NCBI GenBank assembly: GCA_028564925.1
Contig: CM053032.1
Location: 123,275,490 to 123,339,489, forward strand
Origin: Lithobates sylvaticus
Taxonomy: Eukaryota > Chordata > Amphibia > Anura > Ranidae
Direction: 5' to 3'
DNA: 64,000 nt
How positions within the stretch are numbered: position 1 is the first letter of the stretch; each line of letters begins with the position of its first letter. The position numbers were made by a program, and so were the translations under genes. A model generated the notes under the pieces. The model was not told the origin of the DNA. It worked only from the letters and a program-made list of their open reading frames with translations, and made no database searches. Positions 1 through 10,436 of this stretch are shown here, piece by piece.

Positions 1-780
1 CTAAACTAACTCGGGGGGGGGGGGGGGGGTTTGGACCACCAGAGATTTATTCACCATTAAAATACATAGGGCCTAATATGTCCCAGAAGATGCAGAGAAC
101 TACTAAGGAACTAGCACCAAGTTGGAAGGAAAAGGAAGGACAAGAAGGGAACTGGGGGATGGAAGGGGATAGGGAAGGGGAGATAGGGAGGAAATGGGAG
201 GGAAAGAATGAATTAAACAGCTGCAGGCTCAGAAATGCAGGGACACATCCGCACATTTATAGACCTATAAAAAGGGTTTATATGATAAATTTAGTTTAAG
301 CCAGGATGATGGGTGGCATTGAGACATTCAATCCACAGTGTTTCTTTCTGTAGGATTGTTCGATCCCAATCCCCACCCCTCGGATTCGGATATATCACCT
401 CCAATATGACGACCTATCGTAGTTAGTTTGCCACTCCCAGAATAATACAGGTGATCTCCAATTCTCTGCCTCAATTTGCATATTGTTTTGCCCACATAAA
501 ATGCTTGGCAGCGACAGGTCATCAGATAGATGACCCCTCTTGTTCCGCAGTCTGCATAAGATCGTGGGATAAAGGTTTCCCCATTAGGCAACTTAAACCG
601 TTTGCTTTCTTTGATTCAAGGGCAGCGTGGACATTCACCACACCTAAATGTTCCAAAAGGTCTAGTCTTGGGAAGATTGACCGCCGTGTAGTGACTACAC
701 GTCAAACGGTCACGTAGGGAACATGCTCTGCGAAATACTAATTCGGGGTAGGTCGTATATGTTTATTTAGGATTTGGTGT
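1..780 (-). mobile_element. Penelope-like retroelement fragment, 3' part with GIY-YIG endonuclease
   Basis: On the minus strand, from about 760 down to 328, the reading gives the C-terminal part of a Penelope-like polyprotein. It starts with a linker of the type ELVFRRACSLRDRL, followed by a cysteine cluster CGECPRC (CX2CX2C) at about 630-645. A GIY-YIG endonuclease core follows, with GVIYLMTC and FYVGKT at about 485-545. In this family that combination sits behind a TERT-like reverse transcriptase and nicks the target DNA. No reverse transcriptase is visible in the window, so the copy is partial, and its reading is interrupted. Downstream on the minus strand (about 300 to 30) is a purine/pyrimidine-biased trailer ending near an AATAAA-like signal. 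A homing endonuclease is unlikely because of the Penelope linker. Confidence 0.8.
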
Positions 781-1167
781 TCGGTTAGTATATGCCAATT
801 CCTAGACAAAAAATATTCCTCAATGTTCTATGGTGGGCAGAGTATGTAAAAAATATTTAAAGCGTTTTTACCCCAAAATAAAATATACAATTTTAAGAAA
901 TAAATAAGGTAATTTTGAAATTGATGGCAGCAACATGTATCAAAAAAGTTGGGAAATCCCCTCTACTTTTAACAACACTCTGTAATTCTCAGTGAAGTGG
1001 AAGGACAAAGGGATGTTTTCATCACAGCATCTTGTGTCGTGGAAAAGCCTCTCCACGAATACAATCTTAATATGGAAGACTTCAATGACCAAACAATGAA
1101 GCCGTATTTAGTTTCCTGCAGAGTTACACTGGTACATAAAAGTGTCTATTTGGCTATTTAAATGAGC
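781..1167. other. Non-coding spacer
   Basis: AT-rich sequence with no supported gene. The stretch around 925-960 (a gatggcagcaacatg core) resembles a common vertebrate interspersed-repeat motif, but I cannot assign it to a family. Confidence 0.4.
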
Positions 1168-1891
1168 TGTATATACTCGAGTATAGGCCGACCCAAATAT
1201 AAGCCGAGGCCCCTAATTTACCACAAAAAACTGGGAAAACGTATTGACCCGAGTATAAGCCGAGGGTGAGAAATCCAGCAGCTACTGTAAATGGAAAAGA
1301 GGGTCAACAATGCCCATCTGCAGCTGCATACCTCCCTGTGCCCTGTACATACCTCCCTGTGCCGATCTGCATCCTCTGTGTCCTGTGTCTCCATCCTCTG
1401 TGTCCACCATTGCAGTCTTCCTGTGCAATCTGCATCGTCTGTATCCCTGTGCGATCTGCATCCTTCTCCGCCATTGCAGTCTTCCTGTGCCGATCAGCGT
1501 GTAATGGAAAACAGACGGCGGCCATTCCAATGTACAAAAGCCGCGCCTCCTCCTCATCCTCGTCTGCGATAGGAGGAACACTCCGTTTTTCCAGCAGTCA
1601 GTGTTCAGCCTATCACGGACATCCTCTCATCCTCGTCCATGAGATGAGAATGACAGGATGTCCGTGATAGGTGGAACACTGAGCACTGACTCACTGCTGG
1701 GAAAATTAGTGTTCCCCTATCACAGACGAGGAGGAGGAGGCGCGGCTTTTGAACACTGCAATGTCCACCGTCTGTCTGCATGACACACTGATCATGTAGG
1801 CAGACGGCGGTGACTCGAGTATAAGCCGAGGGGGGCACTTTCAGCCTAAAAAAAGGGCTGAAAATCTCGGCTTATACTCGAGTATATACGG
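1168..1891. mobile_element. Mariner-type (TA) MITE with internal fold-back
   Basis: The ends are inverted copies of a roughly 22-bp motif reading gtatatactcgagtata followed by a/gGCCGA. The motif appears at 1170-1192 and, inverted, at 1868-1890, and the right end abuts TA, as expected for Tc1/mariner elements. Near-terminal copies of the same motif occur inside both ends (about 1247-1265 and 1813-1830). There is no transposase, so it is non-autonomous. The core contains a degenerate direct repeat of cctgtgccgatctgcatcc type (1320-1500) and a large inverted repeat (separate entry). Short ORFs here are by-products of the repeats. Confidence 0.7.
1510..1774. repeat. Inverted repeat inside the MITE (arms about 120 bp)
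   Basis: The left arm at about 1510-1629 and the right arm at about 1651-1774 are near reverse complements. Matching blocks include ccgcgcctcctcctc versus gaggaggaggcgcgg and cctatcacggacatcct versus aggatgtccgtgatagg. The centre is near 1640. Transcription could give a hairpin RNA, but there is no evidence of function. Confidence 0.75.
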
Positions 1892-2348
1892 TAATGCTTT
1901 TGTAATTTACAAAGCAACTGGAAGAAGTGTATCTTTTCTAAATTTCGATCCTTTTGTATCCAGAAGATGCTGTGGCATAAACCCCAGATACAGTTAGCTG
2001 GCTGCATGAGAGGCTTTCTGGTACCCCAACCCAAAGGTCACCCCTTTGGGTTGGGGTACATCTTCGTATCTGCTACAGATACGAAGATGTATCTGTAGCA
2101 GACACAGAATAAGACGTGACACCCGTTTTTTTCTGTCCCTCCTGTCCTGGCTAACCTGCTCTGTATTAAGGACTACTTCCCTTGCTACCACACACTAGGG
2201 AAGCATTAGTCTAGGGTACAGAACGGCACAGTCTAGGGCACATAATCCTGCGCAAGAAGGTTCTCAAAAGATGTTAGGTAGTGTTCTAAAAAGTTGTTAC
2301 AAAAAAAGTAAAAAAATAAAATAAAAAATTTGTTGTTATATTGAGTTA

Positions 2349-2660
2349 GGCCTCATTCACACGAGGTGGATCCACTCAGCGGAGTCCGCCAGCTCAGCAG
2401 GAGATCTCTCCGTTGATCTCCGCTGAGCCGGCGGATGACAGGTCCTGTCAGAGCACCGCAGACTCCTATGGAGGGATCGGACGAAAACAGACAGCATGTC
2501 CGTTTTCATCAGATCTCATCGATTCGCCAGGATGGATGTGAACGTATCGCTATACATCGGATGTCAGTAGACATGGTTACCACGGACATCCGTCGCTCCA
2601 TAGACCTGCATGGAGCGTCCGTTCAGGTCCGCCTAAAAAACAGTCCGTGTGAAAGGGGCC
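2349..2660. mobile_element. PIF/Harbinger-type MITE
   Basis: The termini GGCCTCATTCACACG and, inverted, CGTGTGAAAGGGGCC are flanked by TTA on both sides (2346-2348 and 2661-2663). A 3-bp TTA/TAA duplication is the hallmark of PIF/Harbinger elements. At 312 bp without an ORF it is a non-autonomous copy. The superfamily call rests only on termini and target duplication. Confidence 0.65.
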
Positions 2661-2845
2661 TTAATGTTATACTGTTACTGTGTTTTATTAACTATTGTTG
2701 TTTGTTTTGCAGGAACGTCATTCAGTTCCAGCACTGTTCTCTTCCGACAGCAGCAGGGAAAGAAAATTAATGTGGGATCTTCATACTCGGGAGAAGTAGC
2801 AGAATGTGTTTTGGGATGTAATTCCACATATACCCTAGGCATGTG

Positions 2846-3450
2846 TTTAAAACCATACGTTTATTAAAATGCATATATCACACTCACATTAGATCGGTGT
2901 TCCAGTGCACCAACTGTATACAGCGTATATCAGTGTTTCTCAACTCCAGTCCTCAAGGCACCCCAACAGGTCATGTTTTCGGTTTTTCCCTTAGATGAAA
3001 CAGCTGTGGTAATTACTAAGGCAGTGAAACTGATCAAATCACCCGTGCAAAATAATGGAAAGCCTGAAAACATGACCTGTTGGGGCGCCTTGAGGACTTT
3101 AGTTGAGAAACACTGGTGTATGTTATATGAATGCATGGCACTGCAACAACTCCGTGCTGCTCAAAATAGCTCAGCGTCTTATCATGCCATCTGCTCCTGC
3201 CTTACGGGTTACGTCACAGGGTCACGTGAATTCCTCAGGGTGATTCCTTGAATAGGAAGTCACGTGACCCTCTGACGTAATGCATAGGGGAGGGCAGATG
3301 GTATGACAAGACGCTGAGATATTCTTTGGAGCAGCATGGAGTTGTGGTAGTGCCGTGGATTCATATCATGTACGCTGTATATAGTTGGTGCACTGGAGCA
3401 CCCATCAAATGCAAGTGTGATATATGCATTTTAATAAACGTATGGTTGTA
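2846..3450. repeat. Large imperfect inverted repeat (fold-back)
   Basis: The left arm (about 2846-2930 resuming at 3116-3236) is complementary to the right arm (about 3248-3450). Matches include cgtttattaaaatgcatata versus tatatgcattttaataaacg, cagtgcaccaact versus agttggtgcactg, cagcgtctt versus aagacgctg, and gggtcacgtga versus tcacgtgaccc. Removing the hAT MITE at 2931-3115 restores continuity of the left arm, so the palindrome is older than the MITE. No ORF is supported. It could be a fold-back DNA transposon or two head-to-head copies of one repeat. Confidence 0.75.
2931..3115. mobile_element. hAT-type MITE
   Basis: The termini CAGTGTTTCTCAACTCCAG and, inverted, TTGAGAAACACTG bound 185 bp. 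The flanking 8-mers gcgtatat (2923-2930) and gtgtatgt (3116-3123) look like a decayed 8-bp target duplication, as hAT elements make. It has no coding capacity. Confidence 0.7.
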
Positions 3451-3510
3451 AAGATATAAGCAATATTTGGAGCTCCTCTTTCATATATATATATATAATT
3501 ATTATATATA

Positions 3511-5107
3511 CAGTGGGGCAAAACAAGTATTTAGTCAGCCACCAATTGTGCAAGTTCTCCCACTTAAAAAGATGAGAGAGAGGCCTGTAACTATCATCAT
3601 AGGTATACCTCAACTATGAGAGACAAAATGTGGAAACAAATCCAGACAATCACATTGTCTGATTTGGAAATAATTTATTTGCAAATTATGGTGGAAAATA
3701 AGTATTTTGTCAATATCAAAAGTTCATCTCAATACTTTGTTATATATCCTTTGTTGGCAATGACAGAGACAATGACAAACGTGTTCTGTAAGTCTTCACA
3801 AGGTTGTCACACACTATTTCTGGTATGTTGGCCCATTCCTCCATGCAGATTTCCTCTAGAGCAGTGATGTTTTGGGGCTGTCGCTGGGCAACACAGACTT
3901 TCAACTCCCTCCAAAGGTTTTCTATGGGGTTGAGATCTGGAGACTGACTAGGCCACTCCAGGACCTTGAAATGCTTATTACGAAGCAACTCCTTCGTTGC
4001 CCGGGTGGTGTGTTTGGGATCATTGTCATGCTGAAACACCCAGCCACGTTTCATCTTCAATGCACTTGCTGATGGGAGGAGTTTTGCACTCAAAATCTCA
4101 CGATACGTGGCCCCATTCATTCTTTCATGTACACAAATCAGTCGCCCTGTTCCCTTTGCAGAGAAACAGCCCCAAAGCATGATGTTTCCACCCCCATGCT
4201 TCACAGTAGGTATGGTGTTCTTTGGTTGCAACTCAGCATTCTGTCTCCTCCAAACACGATTAGTTGTCTTTCTACCAAACAGTTCTACTTTGGTTTCCTC
4301 TGACCATATGACATTCTCCCAATCCTCTTCTGGATCATCCAAATGCTCTCTAGCAAACCTCAGATGGGACGGATGTGTACTGGCTTAAGCAGGGGGAAAC
4401 GTCTGGCACTGCAGGATCTGAGTCCCTGGCGGCATAGTGCGTTACTGATGGTAGCCTTTGTTACGTTGGTCCCAGCTCTCTGCAGGTCATTCACTAGGTC
4501 CCCCCGTGTGGTTCTGGGATTTTTGCTCACCGTTCTTGTGATCATTTTGACCCCACGGGGTGAGATCTTGCGTGAAGCCCCAGATCGAGGGAGATTATCA
4601 GTGGTCTTGTATGTCTTCCATTTTCTAATTATTGCTCCCACAGTTGATTTCTTCACACGAAGCTGCTTGCCTATTGCAGATTCAGTCTTCCCAGCCTGGT
4701 GCAGGTCTACAATTTTGTTTCTGGTGTCCTTCGACAGCTCTTTGGTCTTCACCATAGTGGAGTTTGGAGTGCAACTGTTTGAGGTTGTGGACAGGTGTCT
4801 TTTATACTGATAACAAGTTCCAACAGGTGCCATTAATACGGGTAATGAGTGAAGGACAGAGGAGCCTCTTAAAGAAGATACAGGTCTGTGAGAGCCAGAA
4901 ATCTTGCTTGTTTGTAGGTGACCAAATACTTATTTTCCACCATAATTTGCAAATAAATTCTTTCAAAAATCAGACAATGTGATTGTCTGGATTTGTTTCC
5001 ACATTTTGTCTCTCATGGTTGAGGTATACCTATGATGACAATTACAGACCTCTCTCATCTTTTTTAGTGGGAGAACTTTTGGTGGCTGACTAAATACTTT
5101 TTTGCCC

Positions 5108-5112
<5 letters not shown>
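3511..5112 (-). mobile_element. Tc1-like DNA transposon, disabled copy (1.6 kb)
   Basis: It is bounded by inverted repeats of about 210 bp starting cagtggggcaaaa, with TA on both sides inside flanking TA-rich sequence. Each end carries an outer repeat with the core aagtatttagtcagcc and an inner related repeat (aaataagtattttg near 3699, inverted near 4925), the IR/DR layout known from several vertebrate Tc1-like elements. The transposase lies on the minus strand and is broken (next entry). The right end has one base changed from the left. Confidence 0.9.
3740..4755 (-). pseudogene. Tc1-like transposase, frameshifted
   Basis: The enzyme would bind the inverted repeats and cut and rejoin the element as a DD34E transposase. 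The N-terminal piece (from the Met at 4755 down to about 4360; [14 protein letters not shown]) holds the paired helix-turn-helix DNA-binding region. The catalytic piece (4342 down to 3740) shows [22 protein letters not shown] and NPIENLW. The two pieces are in different frames. The first catalytic motif reads WSEE instead of the usual WSDE, which would remove the first metal-binding aspartate. The copy is therefore inactive on two counts, and its terminal repeats could only be moved by an enzyme acting in trans. Confidence 0.88.
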
Positions 5113-5173
<61 letters not shown>

Positions 5174-5175
5174 CA
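5113..5175. repeat. (TA)n and (CA)n microsatellites
   Basis: An alternating TA tract directly follows the Tc1-like element and passes into a CA tract. The element probably inserted into a pre-existing TA repeat, because a TA tract also precedes its left end at 3484-3510. Confidence 0.9.
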
Positions 5176-5619
5176 AGCAACGGCTGATAGATACTGACAT
5201 GGCGGGAAGGAGGAAGATACGCTCTATTAGTCCTGGGAGACTAAAAGTCTGTTTTTGACCAAACTTAAAATGTGAGGTCAGATTACCTGAGGTGAGCACA
5301 CACCTAATGGGGGAGCACTGAGGTGAAACACCATAAGCACATTTGAGGTCGTGTGAAGGTAAAAGGAAGTGTTTAGTCAGTATTCGTGCACTGAAGCACT
5401 TGATCGTTCAATGGATTGGGACTGTTTATAGAGGAACACATATCAGTTTGTTATTCACTTGCGCACATATGATATAAATACGCACATCCAGAGAGTTGTG
5501 GCATGTTATATATGTTCACTAAATGTTTATGTGTTTATTTTGATTGTTGTTTTTTTAGATGTCTATACACAGCACACCATAGTTTAGTTATACTAACTAA
5601 CGCAAACCAATTAATTTAC
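5176..5619. other. Intergenic sequence, nothing recognised
   Basis: No gene, terminal inverted repeat or known element end was recognised here. Confidence 0.4.
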
Positions 5620-5880
5620 ACTTATTGATTTTTTTTTTTTTTTACCCCAAAGACATGCAGCAGAATACATTTACTTTTATTCAATATGTTTTATGACAGA
5701 AAGTAGAAAATATTTTTCCATTTATAATAGCAAAAAAAAAAAAAAAAACATTGGTGATCAAATAAGACCAAAAAAAGCTCTATTTGTGTGAAAAAAATAA
5801 ATAAAAATGTAATTTGGGTACAGTGTTGCACGACTGCGCAATTGCCAGTTAAAGTAGCACAGTGCTGAAAGTGGTTAAAA
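5620..5880. repeat. Interspersed repeat, partial copy (same family as 18.3-18.96 kb)
   Basis: The blocks ctctatttgtgtgaa, tttgggtacagtgttgcac and gcaattgccagttaaa align in order with 18823-18905. The right edge reads aagtggttaa, like the aagcggttaag end of the longer copy. Non-coding, and probably a fragment of a DNA-transposon-derived repeat. Confidence 0.6.
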
Positions 5881-5902
5881 ATTATTTTTGTACAGAAGAC
5901 CA

Positions 5903-5939
<37 letters not shown>

Positions 5940-6008
5940 TTAATTACCGCCAAGATAAAGTTCTAGCAAACATATTAAATTTATTTGGGTAGTGTTGCAC
6001 AACCAATT

Positions 6009-6405
6009 GTATTAAGTAATTAACTGCTTACCGCCCAGCCTATAGCAGAATGACGGCTGAGCAGGAGCTCTCCCATCCTGGGTGGATGTCACACACCTTC
6101 TGTATAATATGGCAGCCGCGATTTGGGACACTGCAGATGACAGATCATTGTACAGGGCTATCCCCAGTACCATGTGATCACTGTGACCAATCACAGTGAT
6201 CACATGACAGTTGTACACAACGAATGGCTTTCATTCATAGCCATTCATTGTATACTATTATGATAATCTCTGATTGGTTACAGTGATTATGTGGTACAGA
6301 TGGGGCCAATCAGTATCCCCAGTAATTGTCATTCAAAGTGTTACAGCACTAAAAAATCTGCCTGGTCAGGAAGGGGGCAAAGTGTGTCATGTATTGAGGT
6401 GGTTA
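6009..6405. repeat. Non-coding repeat with inverted ends near TTAA
   Basis: The left end ttaactgcttaccgccc and right end gaggtggttaaa are degenerate inverted copies. The interior contains inverted motifs such as accatgtgatcactgtgacc followed by tcacagtgatcacatga near 6170-6206. No ORF is supported. It is similar in layout to other frog repeats with TTAACC ends, and its superfamily is uncertain. Confidence 0.45.
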
Positions 6406-7373
6406 AATGCACCAACACACACTTTTTTTTTTAACTGTATAGGAATGTTCTTTTTTTTAACAATTTTTTTTTTAGTCACCATTCTGTCTAAAGGATAAAC
6501 AAAAAGTGAAAAAAAACACACAACAAATTAAATTATTTTTTATTTCATATAGAATTCTAAAACAAAATCTAAAAGACATTAAATGAAGGTACTTTGATTG
6601 TATTCATTTATTTTATTATCATTGTTGTTTCTAGTCCTTTTTCACAGTACACAATTTAGGTTTCAATGACAGAAAAAAAAAAACACATTGACAATACATC
6701 ATGCATAAATAAATTACAATTTTACACCCAATGACAATAAATATTGCCACTTGTTAAACATCTACTCATTTGGGTAATTGTACCCATCTTCTTTTGAATT
6801 ACAGTACTACAGTTTTGAAAAATAAACTAAAAACTGCCAAACAAAAATCAAAAGCAAAAAACATGTAGTACATATGGTTGTTAATTCACACAAATATTTG
6901 TTTTCATACAATTATGAGAACTACACTGATAACACTTGTATACAAGACTATAAACTGTTAGTAATTACAAAACATAACAAAACTAAGAATTGTTTTCATC
7001 ATTTAAAGCCCATCCCTGGGGAAAGAAAAAAAATTCTCACTTTCAGTGGAGCTGCCCCCGTCCCGCACTGCAAGGGTTAAATGTTTAAGGTGTAGGGTAC
7101 CAGGAAATGCTGTGTTACTTACCGATCCCCATTCTCCCAATAGCCAGCATTCTCCTCTACTGTCCTACGCTCCAGCAATGGATTGTCCCTTGGAGTCCTC
7201 ATATTCAATGCAGGGCAGTGAACCGCCAGACATCAGAGGACCTATGACTGCTGGACTGTAGGGAAGAAGAGGCTGTAAGGACCAGTCTGGCAGGAGAATA
7301 AAGGGAGCCTGCAGGAGCAGAGGATTGGTCAAGTAAAACTGTCCTACACCCAAATGGTCATTTAAATGTCCCC
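6406..7373. other. AT-rich intergenic sequence, then an unassigned GC-richer block
   Basis: 6406-7000 is AT-rich with many homopolymers and no gene. 7000-7373 (about 7005 tttaaagcccatccctgg to 7365) is GC-richer and may be a decayed MITE, but I could not define matching ends. Confidence 0.35.
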
Positions 7374-7539
7374 TTTGCAAATTTATTAAAAATAAAAATC
7401 ACATGTACATAAGTATTCACAGCCTTTGCCATGACACTAAAAATTTAGCTCAGGTGCATCCTGTTTCCGCTGATCATCCTTGAGATGTTTCTACAACTTG
7501 AACGGAGTCCACCCGAGGTAAATTCAGTTGATTGGACAT

Positions 7540-9075
7540 GATTTGGAAAGGCACACACCTGTCTATACAAGGTCCCACAGTTAACAGTGCATGTCAGAGC
7601 ACAAACCAAGGCATGAAGTCCAAGGAATTGTTTGTAGACCTCAGAGACAGGATTAGATCTAGGCACAGATCTGGGGGAAGGGTACAGCGCTCAAGTTCCC
7701 AATGAGCACAGTGGTCTCCATCATCTATAGAATAATACAAAAAGCCGCGCTAATAAATGCAAAATAACTCAAATAAATGTGCAGATTCAGAACAATGAAC
7801 CCAAAAAAAATGTTTCCATAAAAGTCCGGTGACATAAAGTGATAAACAACAAAAAAGTGTTCATAGATGTGACAATGTGAAATCCAAAATCTGGTGACTG
7901 TGAAAATCAAGAGCACCGTGAACCACCACCGATATATGAATGCGCTTACCAGAGGGCAAGCTCAGATAAGCCTGTAGTATGATGATATCGGGACAAATCT
8001 CAACCATCTAGATTCGGCACCAATCCGGATCTCCTTACATAGGGTCAGCCAGGGACAGATAATCCAATACTATTCCTCCTTAAGACCAATTGTAGCATAG
8101 GCAGTCTCCAATGGTATCGGGCCAGAAATCTCTTAGCAGCCAGTATGTGAATACAGGAAAGAAAGGGATGCTCCCATGGTGTGATACCAGATAAAACTTT
8201 TTATCTGGTATCACACCATGGGAGCATCCCTTTCTTTCCTGTTTTCCTGTTTATTGTGTATATCTCGCAATTTTTTAGCTGCTGCTAATTATTTTCTTAC
8301 TTTTTATTCACATATATTTTTATATGTCACTTACATGATTTTGGTCAATATTATCAATTTTTATTATTTTCAAGTTAGGGATTAGCGCGGTGTTTACTTT
8401 CCACTCCATCATCTATAAATGGAAGAAGTTTGGAACCACCAGGACTCTTAGAGCGGGCCACCCGCCCAAAATGGGCGATCAGGGGAGAAAGGCTTTAGTT
8501 GGGAAGGTGACCAAGAACCCGGATGGTCACACTGACTGAGCTCCAGCGTTTTTGTGGAGAGAACCTTCCAGAAGAACAACCATCTCTGCAGAACTCCATC
8601 AATCAGGCCTGCATGGTAGAGTGGCCAGACGGAAGCCACTCATCAGTAAAAGGCACATGACAGCCCACCTGGAGTTTGTCAAAAGGCACCTGAAGGACTC
8701 TCAGACAAACAAACAATATTCTCAGGTCTGATAAAACAAAGATTGAACTTTTTGGTCTGAATGGCAAGCGTCGTGTCTTGAGGAAACCAGGCAGCGCTCA
8801 TCGGCTGGCCAATACCATCCCTACCGTGAAGCATGGTGGTGGCATCATCATGCTGTGGGGATGTTTTTTAGCAACAGGAACTGGGAGACTAGTCAGGATC
8901 TAGGGAAATATGAATGCAGCAACGTACAGAGATATCATTGATGAAAACCTGCTCCAGAGCACTCTGGACCTAGACCTAGGGCGCTCATCTTCCAACAGGA
9001 TAATGACCTCAAGCACACAGCCAAGGCTTGTAGCATCATACTCAGAAAGACTTGAAAGTTGTAATTGGTGCCAAA
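7540..9075 (+). pseudogene. Tc1-like transposase remnant
   Basis: Recognisable scraps in shifting frames include YKWKKFGTTRTL (around 8415), KIELFGLNGKRRV (8740-8780), VKHGGGIIMLWGCF (about 8826-8870) and MNAATYRDIIDE (8910-8945). Frameshifts and stops are frequent, and the region of the last two catalytic residues has lost its DNDPKHT and NPIENLW motifs. This is an old, dead copy. Confidence 0.8.
7730..8403. mobile_element. Fold-back insertion with 14-bp target duplication
   Basis: The insertion is exactly flanked by ctccatcatctata at 7716-7729 and 8404-8417; removing it and one copy restores the Tc1 transposase sequence. Its outer parts are inverted relatives (a gcgcgg-containing motif at both ends), and its centre is a perfect 43-bp inverted repeat, 8154-8196 and 8199-8241, with a 2-nt spacer. 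A duplication of that length points to target-primed insertion rather than a cut-and-paste element. Two head-to-head 3' ends of a retroelement, possibly Penelope-like, would explain it. That family call is a guess. Confidence 0.75.
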
Positions 9076-9317
9076 GGTGCTTCAACAAAGTATTGAGCAA
9101 AGGCTGTGAATACTTACGTATATGTGTTTTTTTCCCCCGTTTTTATTTTTTAATAAATTTGCAAACATTTCAAACAAACTTCTTTCACATTGTCAATATG
9201 GGGTATTGTTTGTAGAATTTTGGAGGAAAAGAATGAATTTAATCAATTTTGGAATAAGGCTGTAACATAAAATTTGGAAAAAGTGAATCGCTGGGAATAC
9301 TTTCCGGATGCACTGTA

Positions 9318-9657
9318 TGCACCACATACTACCCTACTACAAACACCCTCCAAATGCACAGTTTAATAAAAAATAAATAAAACATTTCCTATAACATAAT
9401 GGTATTAATTCATCTGATAAGGGACTCTAGAAAAATGGCTGATTAAGTTACATACATACACACATATAAAATTGCATACTTACATGGCAACCTTCCAATA
9501 GCTCCCATTATGTATTAAATCCAAAAACAGAAATGCAACAATTTGCAGCTTACCAGTCTCTAGATGTAGTGATTGTAATACAAGTATCCTTGCCATTTTG
9601 TCTAAATTACTAGTCACATCTATCAACCATGTAATTAAGAAGGCAGACATTTTTGAA
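9318..9657. other. Intergenic sequence, nothing recognised
   Basis: AT-rich sequence without a recognisable gene or element end. Confidence 0.4.
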
Positions 9658-9835
9658 GTTCAGTCTGTGTGACAACCATGGCTCCTTCCATAGATACAGT
9701 TGAGAAATGTGAAGAAAACAAATGCAGCCACCACATCCAAGAACAGGTGAGCTGCAATATAGTACATTTTTGGTTTTGGGTTTGGATATGCTTTAATATT
9801 GTGCAAGAAAAACAATAGTATGATTAGGGTCACCC
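9658..9835. repeat. Repeat copy related to 48700-49084
   Basis: The blocks atgcagccaccacat, gagctgcaatata and ttttggttttgggttt match the element at 48.7-49.1 kb, in part on the opposite strand. The ATG-to-GT stretch at about 9678-9749 that looks like a first exon falls inside this repeat. Confidence 0.55.
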
Positions 9836-10064
9836 ACTATGAATACTGATAAGCCAGAGAGGGTAGTAGAAGACCAGAAGCTTTTTTTTCAGACTGCACC
9901 CACTGGTAACTGAAATCAAGGATTATACATCATATTTTTGATCTACAAACACAGAAAAAAAAAAAAAAAAAACATGCACTGCCTCAATCCAAGTGTACTA
10001 TAAATAGATGCATAACAAAAAAATGTGTAAAGAGTTAATATATTTGAATTGTATGGCCATACTT
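9836..10064. other. Intergenic sequence
   Basis: No recognisable feature apart from A-tracts. Confidence 0.4.
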
Positions 10065-10436
10065 TTTTTTTTTTTTAATTCTCTTTATTAGAAAATATAT
10101 ATATATATATATATTAGGGTACAAAACAGTCATTGGGGCATACCCCGGCTAATAATTGCACATAACCATGTGCCTAACAAGAGTATAACTCACTACTTAA
10201 CCTAAAACATTAAAATACGCATTGCTTGAACTTGCATCCATTTGGATAACTTTGAGGATTGGTAGTTCCTAGGACAAATCTCCCTCCCTCCTGTACACCA
10301 GAACATGTTGCCATAGGGACAGCAGTTGTCAGCACCATCATATTGGAACCGAGACACATCATAGCATATGTTTTCCTGAGTACAAACCTCTGCTCAACTT
10401 GAATCGAAGTAGATAATCATGAAACTGGAGGAATCT

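Larger units (their letters stand above)
7374..9317 (+). mobile_element. Decayed Tc1-like transposon, left end truncated
   Basis: The right terminus (9220-9317, ending gtgcatccg-type sequence and cactg-ta) and the inner repeats acataagtattcacagcc (about 7407) and ggctgtgaatacttacgta (about 9105) are typical of a vertebrate Tc1-like family. The outer left inverted repeat is missing: sequence starts at the ttgcaaatttattaaaaata block near 7376. The transposase remnant reads on the plus strand. A 674-bp fold-back sequence (7730-8403) is inserted in it. Confidence 0.85.

Noticed and set aside
328-591. Free-standing GIY-YIG homing endonuclease
   Set aside because: The preceding Penelope-type linker and cysteine cluster place it in a Penelope-like polyprotein.
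1266-1838. Several overlapping ORFs up to 133 codons on both strands
   Set aside because: They mirror each other across an inverted repeat and a degenerate direct repeat inside a MITE.
5905-5940. TA-rich tract as a possible origin or matrix-attachment site
   Set aside because: It is a simple dinucleotide repeat without supporting motifs.
9678-9749. ATG-led reading (MAPSIDTVEKCEEN...) ending at a GTGAGC donor, resembling a first coding exon
   Set aside because: The stretch shares blocks with the repeat at 48.7-49.1 kb, and no continuing exon was found.
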